In this document: positions 14,192-21,266 of the stretch, in pieces | Numbering within the stretch: position 1 is the first letter of the stretch | How the letters are laid out: every line of letters begins with the position of its first letter | NCBI GenBank assembly: GCA_964428485.1 | Contig: CAYRYP010000010.1 | Location: 1 to 27,286, forward strand | Source of the DNA: CAZPAN01 sp964428485 | Lineage (GTDB): Bacteria > Actinomycetota > Coriobacteriia > Coriobacteriales > CADBOM01 | DNA: 27,286 bases | Direction: 5' to 3' | The notes under the pieces: model-generated | The model's database searches: none | Told to the model about the DNA's origin: nothing | What the model saw: the letters and a program-made list of their open reading frames with translations, nothing else | Translations under genes and position numbers: made by a program

Positions 14192-15733
14192 ATGCGTCTC
14201 TCACTTGGCTTCATTGGCAGACATCTGCCGTTTCCAGTGATCGATTTCTCCTCGCCCGATAGAGAGATGCGCTACGGAGACGTTCGCTGGCTTTTGCCAA
14301 ATCAGCAGCAGTTCGAGCCATGCGTTCTCTACGTGACCGATCGGATTCCGTCTGAGGCTATGTTGGAGTCCGAATCGGGCTTCGTGGTCGTCACGGGCAG
14401 TATTCCGGACGATGTTCCGTTCATAAGTGCCGAGGTTGTCGTGGTCGACTCCAAGTACAGTTGCGAAGAGGTGCTCAGCGCTATCTCGGATCTTCTCCGA
14501 AGGTACTCCGGGTACGAGTTGGAGCTGAGCAGATTGGTTTACAAGCCCAAAGGCCTGGCCGAGATATGCAAGCTCTTCTTCGATATCTTGGGATGCCCGG
14601 CTTGCTATACCGATTCCAACTTTAAGGTGATCGCGTTTTACGGAGACCAGGATTCCTCCGAAGCGTGCTATGTGTGGAGCCACGTTGTCAAAGACGGCTA
14701 CTTTCCATATCCCGAGGTTCAGAAGTTGACCGGCGATGATCCTGAGGGATGGTTTGATTCGCAGGGACGCTCTGCCATCGTCAAGTCTTCTGAAACCAGT
14801 TTCCCTGTCATCAACAAACCGATCTTTCTTGATGATGAATGCCAGGGTTTTTTCTTCGTGCACTCGATTCTCAATAACCTTGGGCCAGACGATGTGGAGA
14901 TCATCGACGAGCTTGGGTCCTATATCGCAGAGGCCTTACTGAACGATCCTTCAATTACGATGCCGAAGAACCTCAAGTACGAGCAGTTCTGTCACGGTGT
15001 GATTAGAGGAGTCATCTCCGATAGGGATTTTATGAGGCAGAAAGCAGCGAGCATTGGGGTGGATGCAGATGGTGAGTTTGTGATCGTCTTGCTAGAGACC
15101 CCTAGACTCAATGACTATCTGTCCGAGTATCTTCTCCAGGAATTGTATTCCATTAAAGGGTGCCTACCATTTCTGGAAGTCGGGGGTGTCAAGGCCATCA
15201 TTCAACCCCCCGACACAAAGGGGTTTTCTAAAGCGATCGAGAGAATGGAATCTGTGGCCTCCAGGTTTGGCTGCAGGCTTTCTGCAAGTGAGCGTTTCTC
15301 AGGTCTTTGGAACGCTAGGATCTATTCCACCCAGGCTGATCTTGCTATGCGGTTCGATCCAGAACTTGGCTTCTCTGGTAGGTGCAGGTTCTTCGAGGAG
15401 GTCTACTTCGAGGCGTTGATAGGCAGTTTCGTCGATCAAAGCGTCCAAGATCCGCAAGTGTTCATCAACAGGAGCGCCAGGCTTTTGGTTGCAAACGAGG
15501 CTGTAGAGTCATTTAACTGCATGGATACGTTGCAGGCGTATGTGACTTGCGGATACAACTCCCTTCAGGCGTCACGGAAGCTTTGCATACATAGAAGCAC
15601 GTTGAATTACAGGCTCCGTAAGATTTCCGAGATATGCGAGTTTGATATCGGCGACATCAATGCTCTCAAGCGAACTTCCTTGTCGATTTCGCTCCTCATG
15701 GCGGTGCGAAACTCAGCTTCTCCGCAAAATTGA
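14192..15733 (+). CDS. PucR/CdaR-type transcriptional regulator
   Basis: The 513-residue regulator has a C-terminal helix-turn-helix of the PucR/CdaR kind (about residues 440-500: TLQAYVTCGYNSLQASRKLCIHRSTLNYRLRKI). The central and N-terminal parts are diverged from classic purine-catabolism regulators. Residues 134-162 (CYTDSNFKVIAFYGDQ region) look like a PAS/GAF-like sensor and recur in a decayed copy near 18.6 kb. ATG 14192 has AAGGAG seven bases upstream; a TTG at 14174 is in frame but lies before that site. Codon use appears less GC-rich than in the flanking housekeeping genes. Its position before the transporter and enzyme genes suggests it controls them. Confidence 0.85.
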   Translation: MRLSLGFIGRHLPFPVIDFSSPDREMRYGDVRWLLPNQQQFEPCVLYVTDRIPSEAMLESESGFVVVTGSIPDDVPFISAEVVVVDSKYSCEEVLSAISDLLRRYSGYELELSRLVYKPKGLAEICKLFFDILGCPACYTDSNFKVIAFYGDQDSSEACYVWSHVVKDGYFPYPEVQKLTGDDPEGWFDSQGRSAIVKSSETSFPVINKPIFLDDECQGFFFVHSILNNLGPDDVEIIDELGSYIAEALLNDPSITMPKNLKYEQFCHGVIRGVISDRDFMRQKAASIGVDADGEFVIVLLETPRLNDYLSEYLLQELYSIKGCLPFLEVGGVKAIIQPPDTKGFSKAIERMESVASRFGCRLSASERFSGLWNARIYSTQADLAMRFDPELGFSGRCRFFEEVYFEALIGSFVDQSVQDPQVFINRSARLLVANEAVESFNCMDTLQAYVTCGYNSLQASRKLCIHRSTLNYRLRKISEICEFDIGDINALKRTSLSISLLMAVRNSASPQN

Positions 15734-16027
15734 CGAATTTCAACTTTAAATATCCTGAAGAATGTTGATGACTGAAGTCGTTTGTTTCATGTAGCTTTTC
15801 CACTTGTAAAGCTGCTGGGTATTTCCTGCTATCGTCTGATTTTTTTTGGTGTGTCGTCGTCTCTGCAAGCTGTCTCGCTTGGATCCAAGAGGAGGTGAGC
15901 AAAGAGCGGGTCATATCGTTTGTGCATTAACAAGGGATTGATGGCTGCAGTGGAGTTTCCGGTTGTCTCCAAAGGTATCGACGATGCACCTTTTTGTTCT
16001 TGAACAAAACAAAAGAAGGGGGAAATT
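15734..16027 (+). promoter_or_regulatory. Intergenic regulatory region before the GPH symporter
   Basis: This AT-rich 294-base gap holds AGCTTT/AAAGCT (15793-15813), a T8 run (15840-15847) without an adjacent strong stem, a 12-bp perfect palindrome CTTGGATCCAAG (15878-15889), and an 18-bp palindrome just before the symporter ribosome binding site. A 20-codon open frame (15941-16003) with a weak ribosome site is present but is not supported as a gene. The region probably contains the promoter regulated by the PucR-type protein. Confidence 0.45.
15992..16009. promoter_or_regulatory. 18-bp palindrome, candidate operator
   Basis: TTTTGTTC-TT-GAACAAAA has two perfect 8-bp arms. It ends six bases before AAGGGGG (16015-16021), the ribosome site of the symporter. 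A dimeric regulator binding here could block transcription; in RNA it could form a hairpin close to the ribosome site. Confidence 0.45.
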
Positions 16028-17401
16028 GTGGCTCTGAAGAAAAGTGTAAAAGCCGCTTGGGGCGTCTCAGAAATCGGATTTTCGATGATGTCCACGATGG
16101 AGACCGTGTTCTTCATCGTCTTTTTGACGGATGTCGCGCTTCTACCGCTTTATATCACCGGGCTCATAGCGGCGTTCTCCGCTATCGTCGATGCGGTGTC
16201 GGCTGTCATCGCCGGTATCGTGATCGACAAGGTCACGTTCAAAAAAGGCAAGTATCGCCCATGGCTCTTGATATGCCCACCGATCGTCGTTGTGTTCTTC
16301 ATATTCATGTTCACGAAGATCGGCGGCGATATAACTGCAGGCATCATCTGCAGCCTCGGCTACATCGTGAGCCATTTCGTGTGGAACATCTGCTGGACGG
16401 CCAACCGCAACCTCATCCCGATGCTGTCTACCGAGCAGTCTGAGCGCAACTGGGCTTCCGCCCGCATCGCACTCGGCTCTAATATCGGTAAGCTCGCGGG
16501 TTCCTATCTCGTCCCGATCATCACGAGCGCGCTGTTCGCCATCTTCACCGTGGGTAGCGCCTCTGACAACGTCCCTGTTCCGGCGTACACGGTCGCCGCG
16601 CTCGTCATGGCCCTGTGCTTCTTGGTGTGCTACTACATCCATTACGCCATTACGAAGGGCTGCGACACCCAGACTTCTTCCGCAAAGGCTGTCACCTTCA
16701 AGGATATGGGCAAGGCAATCGTCACCAACGGGCAGCTCATCGTCGTCCTCGCTCACGATGCCATCCGCCTAATCGCCTACTACGGGCTTGCGACGTTTAC
16801 CGCGTACTACGCACGTTGCGTTATCGGTGATGCCAACAGCTCCTCGATAATCCTTGTCTTCTTCTATCTGGGGTGCATTCTCGGCTCCATGCTGACCTCG
16901 CGCGTCGTGGTCAAACTTGGCACAAAGAAGACGATGGTCTTCGGCACCTTGGCTTGTCTGATAGTGATGCTGTCCGTGCTCGTTATACCTGCGAACGTGG
17001 TAGCGATAAGCGCCGTGCTGTTCATCTCGCAGGTGTTCTTCGGGATCGCTTATGGACTGACCTCGAACCTGTACTCGATGTGTGGAATCTACGGCGAGTG
17101 GAAGACGGGTTCCTCTGCACGCGGAGTGGCCATGGCGTTTTGCGCCCTAGCCATCAAGATCGGCGTCGCAATTCGCGGTGTCATCATTCCTGCTGTGCTG
17201 GCCGGAGTCGGCTACGTCGCAACCGCATCGGATCCGACCATCTACGCCGAGGGCATACGTATGGGTTATACATGGATGCCCATCATTTGCTTCGCGGTGT
17301 CGCTCATTCCTCTCATTGGCTTCAAGCTCACCGACCAGGGAATTATGGACATGGAGAAGGAGATTCAGCAGCGCAAGGAGTCTGAAGCGCAGCAAGACTA
17401 A
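16028..17401 (+). CDS. GPH-family MFS cation symporter
   Basis: The 457-residue polytopic membrane protein of the glycoside-pentoside-hexuronide:cation symporter family (MFS_2) has about 12 hydrophobic helices. The N-terminal half shows family features: WGVSEIGFSMMSTMETVFFIVFLTDV, the cytoplasmic loop VTFKKGKYRPWLL with Arg/Pro/Trp, and SERNWASARIALGSN. Family members bring in sugars or small organic solutes with Na+ or H+; the substrate cannot be read from the sequence. The GTG start at 16028 is chosen because AAGGGGG lies six bases upstream and ALKKSVKAAWG is a normal family N terminus. The enzyme gene follows after 66 bases, so the two are likely cotranscribed. Confidence 0.9.
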   Translation: MALKKSVKAAWGVSEIGFSMMSTMETVFFIVFLTDVALLPLYITGLIAAFSAIVDAVSAVIAGIVIDKVTFKKGKYRPWLLICPPIVVVFFIFMFTKIGGDITAGIICSLGYIVSHFVWNICWTANRNLIPMLSTEQSERNWASARIALGSNIGKLAGSYLVPIITSALFAIFTVGSASDNVPVPAYTVAALVMALCFLVCYYIHYAITKGCDTQTSSAKAVTFKDMGKAIVTNGQLIVVLAHDAIRLIAYYGLATFTAYYARCVIGDANSSSIILVFFYLGCILGSMLTSRVVVKLGTKKTMVFGTLACLIVMLSVLVIPANVVAISAVLFISQVFFGIAYGLTSNLYSMCGIYGEWKTGSSARGVAMAFCALAIKIGVAIRGVIIPAVLAGVGYVATASDPTIYAEGIRMGYTWMPIICFAVSLIPLIGFKLTDQGIMDMEKEIQQRKESEAQQD

Positions 17402-17467
17402 GCAGTTGTAGGATTCGTTTCATCTGGGATTTCGGTCATAACACATACCGATTGAAAGGATTACACC

Positions 17468-18487
17468 ATGGCACTTACTGCAATTGAAAACCTCTACGAG
17501 TTGATGAAGAAGGACGGTAAGCCGGATCGTATGCTCTTGGAGTGGGAGCCATTCGAGTTCAACATGGTTGAGCCGCTCATCATCTACCTGCGTGGCAACC
17601 GTCACCGTGGTGGCATCAACACACGCGACCGCTGGGGTACGCGCGTAGACTGGCCCGAGCATGAGCCGGGCGCGATGCCGGTGGTGACACCCGATGACTG
17701 CGTATGCCCGGACGTGCTGCGTTGGAAGGAGTTCGTGAAGTTCCCCGACATCGACGCTGCGGCGGCTGAGCCGGGCGCATGGGACGAGGCGCGAAAGCTG
17801 CAGGATGATATTCGCTCGCGTGGCTACCTGTCCACTGTTCATTTCGGCACGGGCACGTTCGAGCAGGCTCACTTCCTCATGGGAATGGAGGAGACGCTTG
17901 TCAACCTGATAGACGAGGATGTCGAAGAGGCCATGCACGAGCTGATCGATGCCATTGCAGCATGGCGCTACCATTATGCCGAGCTGCTCATAGAGTATCT
18001 GCATCCTGATGTTATTAACTCCCATGACGATTGGGGCACCAAGAACAACCTGTTCTTCCCGCCTGATGTGTGGCGCAGCTTTTTCAAGGAGAACTATCGC
18101 AAGATGTACTCGATGATGCACGATGCCGGCGTGATCGTCATTCATCATGCTGACAGCTACCTCGAGCCCATCGTGTGCGACCTCGCCGAGATAGGTGCCG
18201 ATATATGGCAGGGTGTGCTTCCTACCAACGACATCCCCAAGATGCAGAAGGAGCTGGCGGGCGATATGATTCTCATGGGCGGTTTGGACTCGATCGTCGA
18301 CCGCGCCGATTCCTCCGAGGAGGAGATCCGTGCGGAGGTTCGCCGCGCTATGGCCGAGTATGGACCGGGAGGCCATTGGATCTGCAGCCTGACGCCAGGG
18401 CTTAAAAACGGTGCAATATTCCCCCGCACCGATGAGATCGTATGCGACGAGATCGCGCGTTACAACAAGGAAGTGTTTGGCTTGTAA
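17468..18487 (+). CDS. Uroporphyrinogen-decarboxylase-superfamily protein (methyltransferase-like)
   Basis: The 339-residue protein belongs to the URO-D/MtaA/CmuA fold group, which includes heme-pathway decarboxylases and cobalamin-dependent methyltransferases. It lacks the N-terminal signature of true HemE. Visible features are GTGTFEQAHFLMGMEETLVNLI, SHDDWGTKNNLFFPPDVWRSFF, VIHHADSYLEPI, LMGGLDS and HWICSLTPG. MtaA-type methyltransferases bind zinc through H-x-C ... C. Here His226-His227-Ala228 replaces H-x-C, while Cys306 is kept, so the metal site is altered or lost. AAAGGA nine bases upstream supports ATG 17468. Context (regulator, symporter, terminator) suggests a catabolic or demethylating role on the imported substrate. 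No corrinoid-binding protein is encoded nearby. Confidence 0.85.
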   Translation: MALTAIENLYELMKKDGKPDRMLLEWEPFEFNMVEPLIIYLRGNRHRGGINTRDRWGTRVDWPEHEPGAMPVVTPDDCVCPDVLRWKEFVKFPDIDAAAAEPGAWDEARKLQDDIRSRGYLSTVHFGTGTFEQAHFLMGMEETLVNLIDEDVEEAMHELIDAIAAWRYHYAELLIEYLHPDVINSHDDWGTKNNLFFPPDVWRSFFKENYRKMYSMMHDAGVIVIHHADSYLEPIVCDLAEIGADIWQGVLPTNDIPKMQKELAGDMILMGGLDSIVDRADSSEEEIRAEVRRAMAEYGPGGHWICSLTPGLKNGAIFPRTDEIVCDEIARYNKEVFGL

Positions 18488-18515
18488 CATCGCGTGAGAG
18501 GTTTTTGGACCCGTA

Positions 18516-18559
18516 CGATGGAACCCGTTTCTTTCAGAGGCGGGTTCCATCGCCTTTTT
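18516..18559 (+). terminator. Strong intrinsic terminator of the symporter/URO-D transcript
   Basis: CGATGGAACCCG (18516-18527) pairs over 12 perfect base pairs with CGGGTTCCATCG (18541-18552) around a 13-base loop, followed by CC and TTTTT (18555-18559). Its 3' arm overlaps the start of the regulator remnant described next. Confidence 0.92.
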
Positions 18560-18746
18560 CACGGATGTCAACTACAAGACCCTCGCATATTACGGAGACC
18601 AGAACTCCTACGACGTTGGATTTGCTTGGCAAAGACGCCAGACTGGTGACCATCGCGAGCGCAAGGCCGTGCCCTTCCACAGAAGCCCCCTGATTTGGGA
18701 CGCCAACGGGTCGGCATCTTGGGTATCATCATCTCATTGGCCTTAA
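18543..18746 (+). pseudogene. Remnant of a second PucR-like regulator gene
   Basis: Read in the frame starting at 18543, the sequence gives GSIAFFTDVNYKTLAYYGDQ and then NSYDVGFAW. This aligns without gaps to residues 134-162 of the intact PucR-type regulator at 14192-15733, with 13 of 29 residues identical, including TD-N-K, A-YGDQ and the final Trp. About 30 codons later the same frame reads PLIWDANG, and the +2 frame from about 18708 reads VGILGIIISL. Together these resemble the regulator's PIFLDDECQGFFFVHSIL stretch, implying an internal deletion and a frameshift. No start, no HTH and an early stop (18744-18746) show it is a decayed fragment. Confidence 0.7.
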
Positions 18747-18772
18747 AGTCTTATGGAGGATGGTTTTCAAAC

Positions 18773-20050
18773 ATGTCTCTGGTCGTGATGAAGTTCGGCG
18801 GTACCTCGGTCGCCAACGAGGAGAGGGTCAAGAAGGCTGCCGCGAGGATAGTCGCCCGCAAGGAGGCGGGGGACAAGGTCATCGTCGTCGTCTCCGCGAT
18901 GGGGAAATCCACCGATGATTTCGTCAAGCTGGCGCATGCCGTCAACGACAACCCGCCCAGCAGGGAGATGGACGTCCTGCTGTCCGCGGGCGAGCAGATC
19001 TCAATGGCGATCATGGCGATGGCCATCGAGGGGATTGGATATCGCGCCATCTCGTTCACAGGAGGCCAGGCGGGCATCGTCACCGATGTCTCATTTTCAA
19101 AGGCCAAGATCCGCGAGATCAAGGCCGACCGTATATTCCATGAGCTGGAGAAGGGCAACATTGTCATCGTCGCGGGGTTCCAGGGGGTTACGCGTACGGG
19201 CGACATCACCACTTTGGGCAGAGGTGGGTCCGACACCACAGCGGTCGCGCTGGCCGCAGCCGTTGGGGCCGATGTCTGCGAGATCTACACGGATGTCGAG
19301 GGGGTCTACACCGCTGATCCTAGGATCTGTCCTAGAGCGAAGAAGATCGATGAGATCGCATACGAGGACATGCTCGAGCTCGCCGACAGCGGTTCCGGCG
19401 TCCTTCAGTCAAGATCCGTGGAGTTCGCAAGGAACTTCGGGGTCAAGATTCATTGCCGTTCGGCGTTCAGTGATAAGCCGGGCACTATAGTCAAGGAGGT
19501 GCCGGACATGGAGTCGGCAGTCATTTCTGGGATCGCCCACGACGATTCCGAGGCAAAGGTCACGCTCAGGGATGTTCCCGACCAGCCGGGGATCGCTGCG
19601 AAGGTTTTCTCCACGGTCGCCGAGATCGGCGCGAACGTCGACATGATCGTGCAGAACGTCTCCGAGAACGGAATGACCGACATGTCGTTCACCACCCCGC
19701 TCAAGGACCTTCCGAAGGTGATGGGGATCCTCGACGGGCTCGTCTCCGATCTCGGGGCTCGCAGCTACCTCATCGACAAGTCGATCTCCAAGATCTCACT
19801 CGTCGGGGCCGGCATGAGGACCAACCCCGGCATCGCTGCCAAGATGTTCAACGTGCTCGCCGAGAACGGGATTAACATCACGCTGATCTCTACCTCCTCC
19901 ATCAGGATCTCGGTGGTGGTCGACGAGTCGCTGTCACAAAAAGCGGTCCAGTGCCTGCACACCGCGTTCGGGCTGGACTCCGGCACCATCTTTGAGGAGA
20001 CCCAGCTCTCGAGCGAGGAGCTTGCCGCCAAGGCCGCCAAGGGGAGGTAG
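18773..20050 (+). CDS. lysC: Aspartokinase
   Basis: First enzyme of the aspartate pathway (lysine, threonine, methionine, diaminopimelate), phosphorylating aspartate. The 425-residue product has the kinase signature VVMKFGGTSVANEERV at the start, SAGEQISMAIMAMA, GRGGSDTTAVALAAA and TDVEGVYTADPRI. Two C-terminal ACT domains follow (about 265-345 and 346-425), as in lysine/threonine-inhibited class enzymes. The frame is open upstream to 18695, but those residues come from the regulator remnant. ATG 18773 is therefore preferred, although GGAGG (18755-18759) is 13 bases away, longer than usual. asd follows in the same direction. Confidence 0.95.
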   Translation: MSLVVMKFGGTSVANEERVKKAAARIVARKEAGDKVIVVVSAMGKSTDDFVKLAHAVNDNPPSREMDVLLSAGEQISMAIMAMAIEGIGYRAISFTGGQAGIVTDVSFSKAKIREIKADRIFHELEKGNIVIVAGFQGVTRTGDITTLGRGGSDTTAVALAAAVGADVCEIYTDVEGVYTADPRICPRAKKIDEIAYEDMLELADSGSGVLQSRSVEFARNFGVKIHCRSAFSDKPGTIVKEVPDMESAVISGIAHDDSEAKVTLRDVPDQPGIAAKVFSTVAEIGANVDMIVQNVSENGMTDMSFTTPLKDLPKVMGILDGLVSDLGARSYLIDKSISKISLVGAGMRTNPGIAAKMFNVLAENGINITLISTSSIRISVVVDESLSQKAVQCLHTAFGLDSGTIFEETQLSSEELAAKAAKGR

Positions 20051-20117
20051 CCAAAACGCGTGCTTTCCGCTCAGCCCGTTGCCGGAGAGCCGATCCAACG
20101 ATCACAGAAGGTGGGGC

Positions 20118-20142
20118 GGGCCGATCTCTGGTCGACCGGCCC
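20118..20142 (+). other. Stem-loop between lysC and asd
   Basis: GGGCCG ... CGGCCC (6 bp, 13-base loop), with an alternative overlapping GGGGC/GCCCC pairing, lies in the 125-base gap. It is followed by CGTTTC rather than a T-run, so it is at most a leaky terminator or processing site. The nearby ATG at 20152 would have no ribosome site because this stem occupies that place. Confidence 0.35.
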
Positions 20143-20175
20143 CGTTTCACGATGAGAAAGCAAGAGGTGCGAAAA

Positions 20176-21201
20176 ATGGCTTGGTCCAAGGAGATGCCCA
20201 AAAACCCTGTTGTCGCCGTCTGCGGTGCGACCGGAGCGGTCGGTCGAGAGATGCTTAAGGTTCTCGAGCAGAGGAGGTTTCCCGCAAGCAGGTTCGTGGC
20301 GCTCGCAAGCTCCCGCAGCGCGGGCAAGAAGCTGCCCTTCATGGACGGTGAGATCGAGGTCCAGGAGATGACCCCCGAGTCCTTTGACGGAATCGACATC
20401 GCCCTCTTCTCAGCCGGAGCCGGTATTTCGCGCGAGATGAGGCCCCATGTGGTGGAGGCCGGCGCGGTCATGATCGACAACTCCTCCGCGTTTCGCATGG
20501 AGGAGGGCGTTCCGCTGGTGGTCCCTGAGGTCAACCCAGACGACGCCTTCAAACACAGCGGTGTCATCGCCAACCCCAACTGCTCCACTATCCAGATGGT
20601 CGTGGCACTCAAGCCCCTCTACGACCTCTCGAAGATCAAGAGGGTTGTCGTGAGCACCTACCAGGCGGCTTCCGGTGCCGGGGCCAAGGCGATGGACGAG
20701 CTCTACTCACAGTCTCGCGAGTTCCTCGACGGCCAAGAGCTGCACGTTGAGGCATTTGCCCACCAGATAGCCTTCAACTGCATCCCGCACATCGATGTCT
20801 TTCTCGACGACGCCTCCACCAAGGAGGAGTGGAAGATGGTCGTAGAGACCAAGAAGATCATGGGTGATGACGCTATCCAGGTGGCACCCACCTGTGTCAG
20901 GGTGCCGGTGCTTCGCTGCCATGCCGAGTCCCTTAACGTCGAGTTCGCCGACGATGTCAGCCTGGAGGCGGCGCGAGAGGCATTCGAGAAGGCCCCAGGG
21001 GTCATTCTCATGGATGATCCCGCCAACAACGTCTACCCGATGCCAGGTCTTCTCGTTGGAACCGACGACACCTATGTCGGGCGCCTTCGGGTAGATCCTA
21101 CCGTCGAGCACGGCCTTGCCTTCTGGATCGTCGCCGATCAGATCAGAAAGGGCGCTGCCCTAAACGCGGTTCAGATCGCAGAGATGCTCCTCCCAAGGTA
21201 G
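20176..21201 (+). CDS. asd: Aspartate-semialdehyde dehydrogenase
   Basis: Reduces aspartyl phosphate to aspartate semialdehyde with NADPH, directly after the aspartokinase step. The 341-residue protein has the N-terminal nucleotide motif VCGATGAVGREML, LFSAGAGISRE, the catalytic Cys in NPNCSTIQMV, YQAASGAGAKAM, the catalytic-site region CVRVPVLRCHAES with its His, and PMPGLLVGTDDTYVGRLR. ATG 20176 has AAGAGGTG (20162-20169) six bases upstream. An in-frame ATG at 20152 lacks a ribosome site. The stop codon lies inside a stem-loop. Confidence 0.95.
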   Translation: MAWSKEMPKNPVVAVCGATGAVGREMLKVLEQRRFPASRFVALASSRSAGKKLPFMDGEIEVQEMTPESFDGIDIALFSAGAGISREMRPHVVEAGAVMIDNSSAFRMEEGVPLVVPEVNPDDAFKHSGVIANPNCSTIQMVVALKPLYDLSKIKRVVVSTYQAASGAGAKAMDELYSQSREFLDGQELHVEAFAHQIAFNCIPHIDVFLDDASTKEEWKMVVETKKIMGDDAIQVAPTCVRVPVLRCHAESLNVEFADDVSLEAAREAFEKAPGVILMDDPANNVYPMPGLLVGTDDTYVGRLRVDPTVEHGLAFWIVADQIRKGAALNAVQIAEMLLPR

Positions 21202-21215
21202 GAGAGGAGCATCTC
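21181..21215 (+). terminator. Stem-loop spanning the asd stop codon
   Basis: GAGATGCTCCT (21181-21191) pairs over 11 bases with AGGAGCATCTC (21205-21215). The asd stop at 21199-21201 lies in the loop. No T-run follows. A second small stem, GCTCG/CGAGC (21250-21265), precedes the convergent acyl-CoA synthetase stop. Together they probably limit read-through between convergent genes. Confidence 0.5.
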
Positions 21216-21266
21216 GGAATCTCGATATCTCTTCGTTTGTGTCTTGGTAGCTCGTGATCGCGAGCC

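Noticed and set aside
15941..16003. 20-codon frame ending inside the palindrome before the symporter
   Set aside because: The ribosome site is weak and poorly spaced and the peptide has no regulatory codon run; it may be chance.
18695..18772. N-terminal extension of aspartokinase from TTG 18695
   Set aside because: Those residues (VGILGIIISL) fit the decayed regulator remnant rather than aspartokinase, which begins at MSLVVMKFGG.
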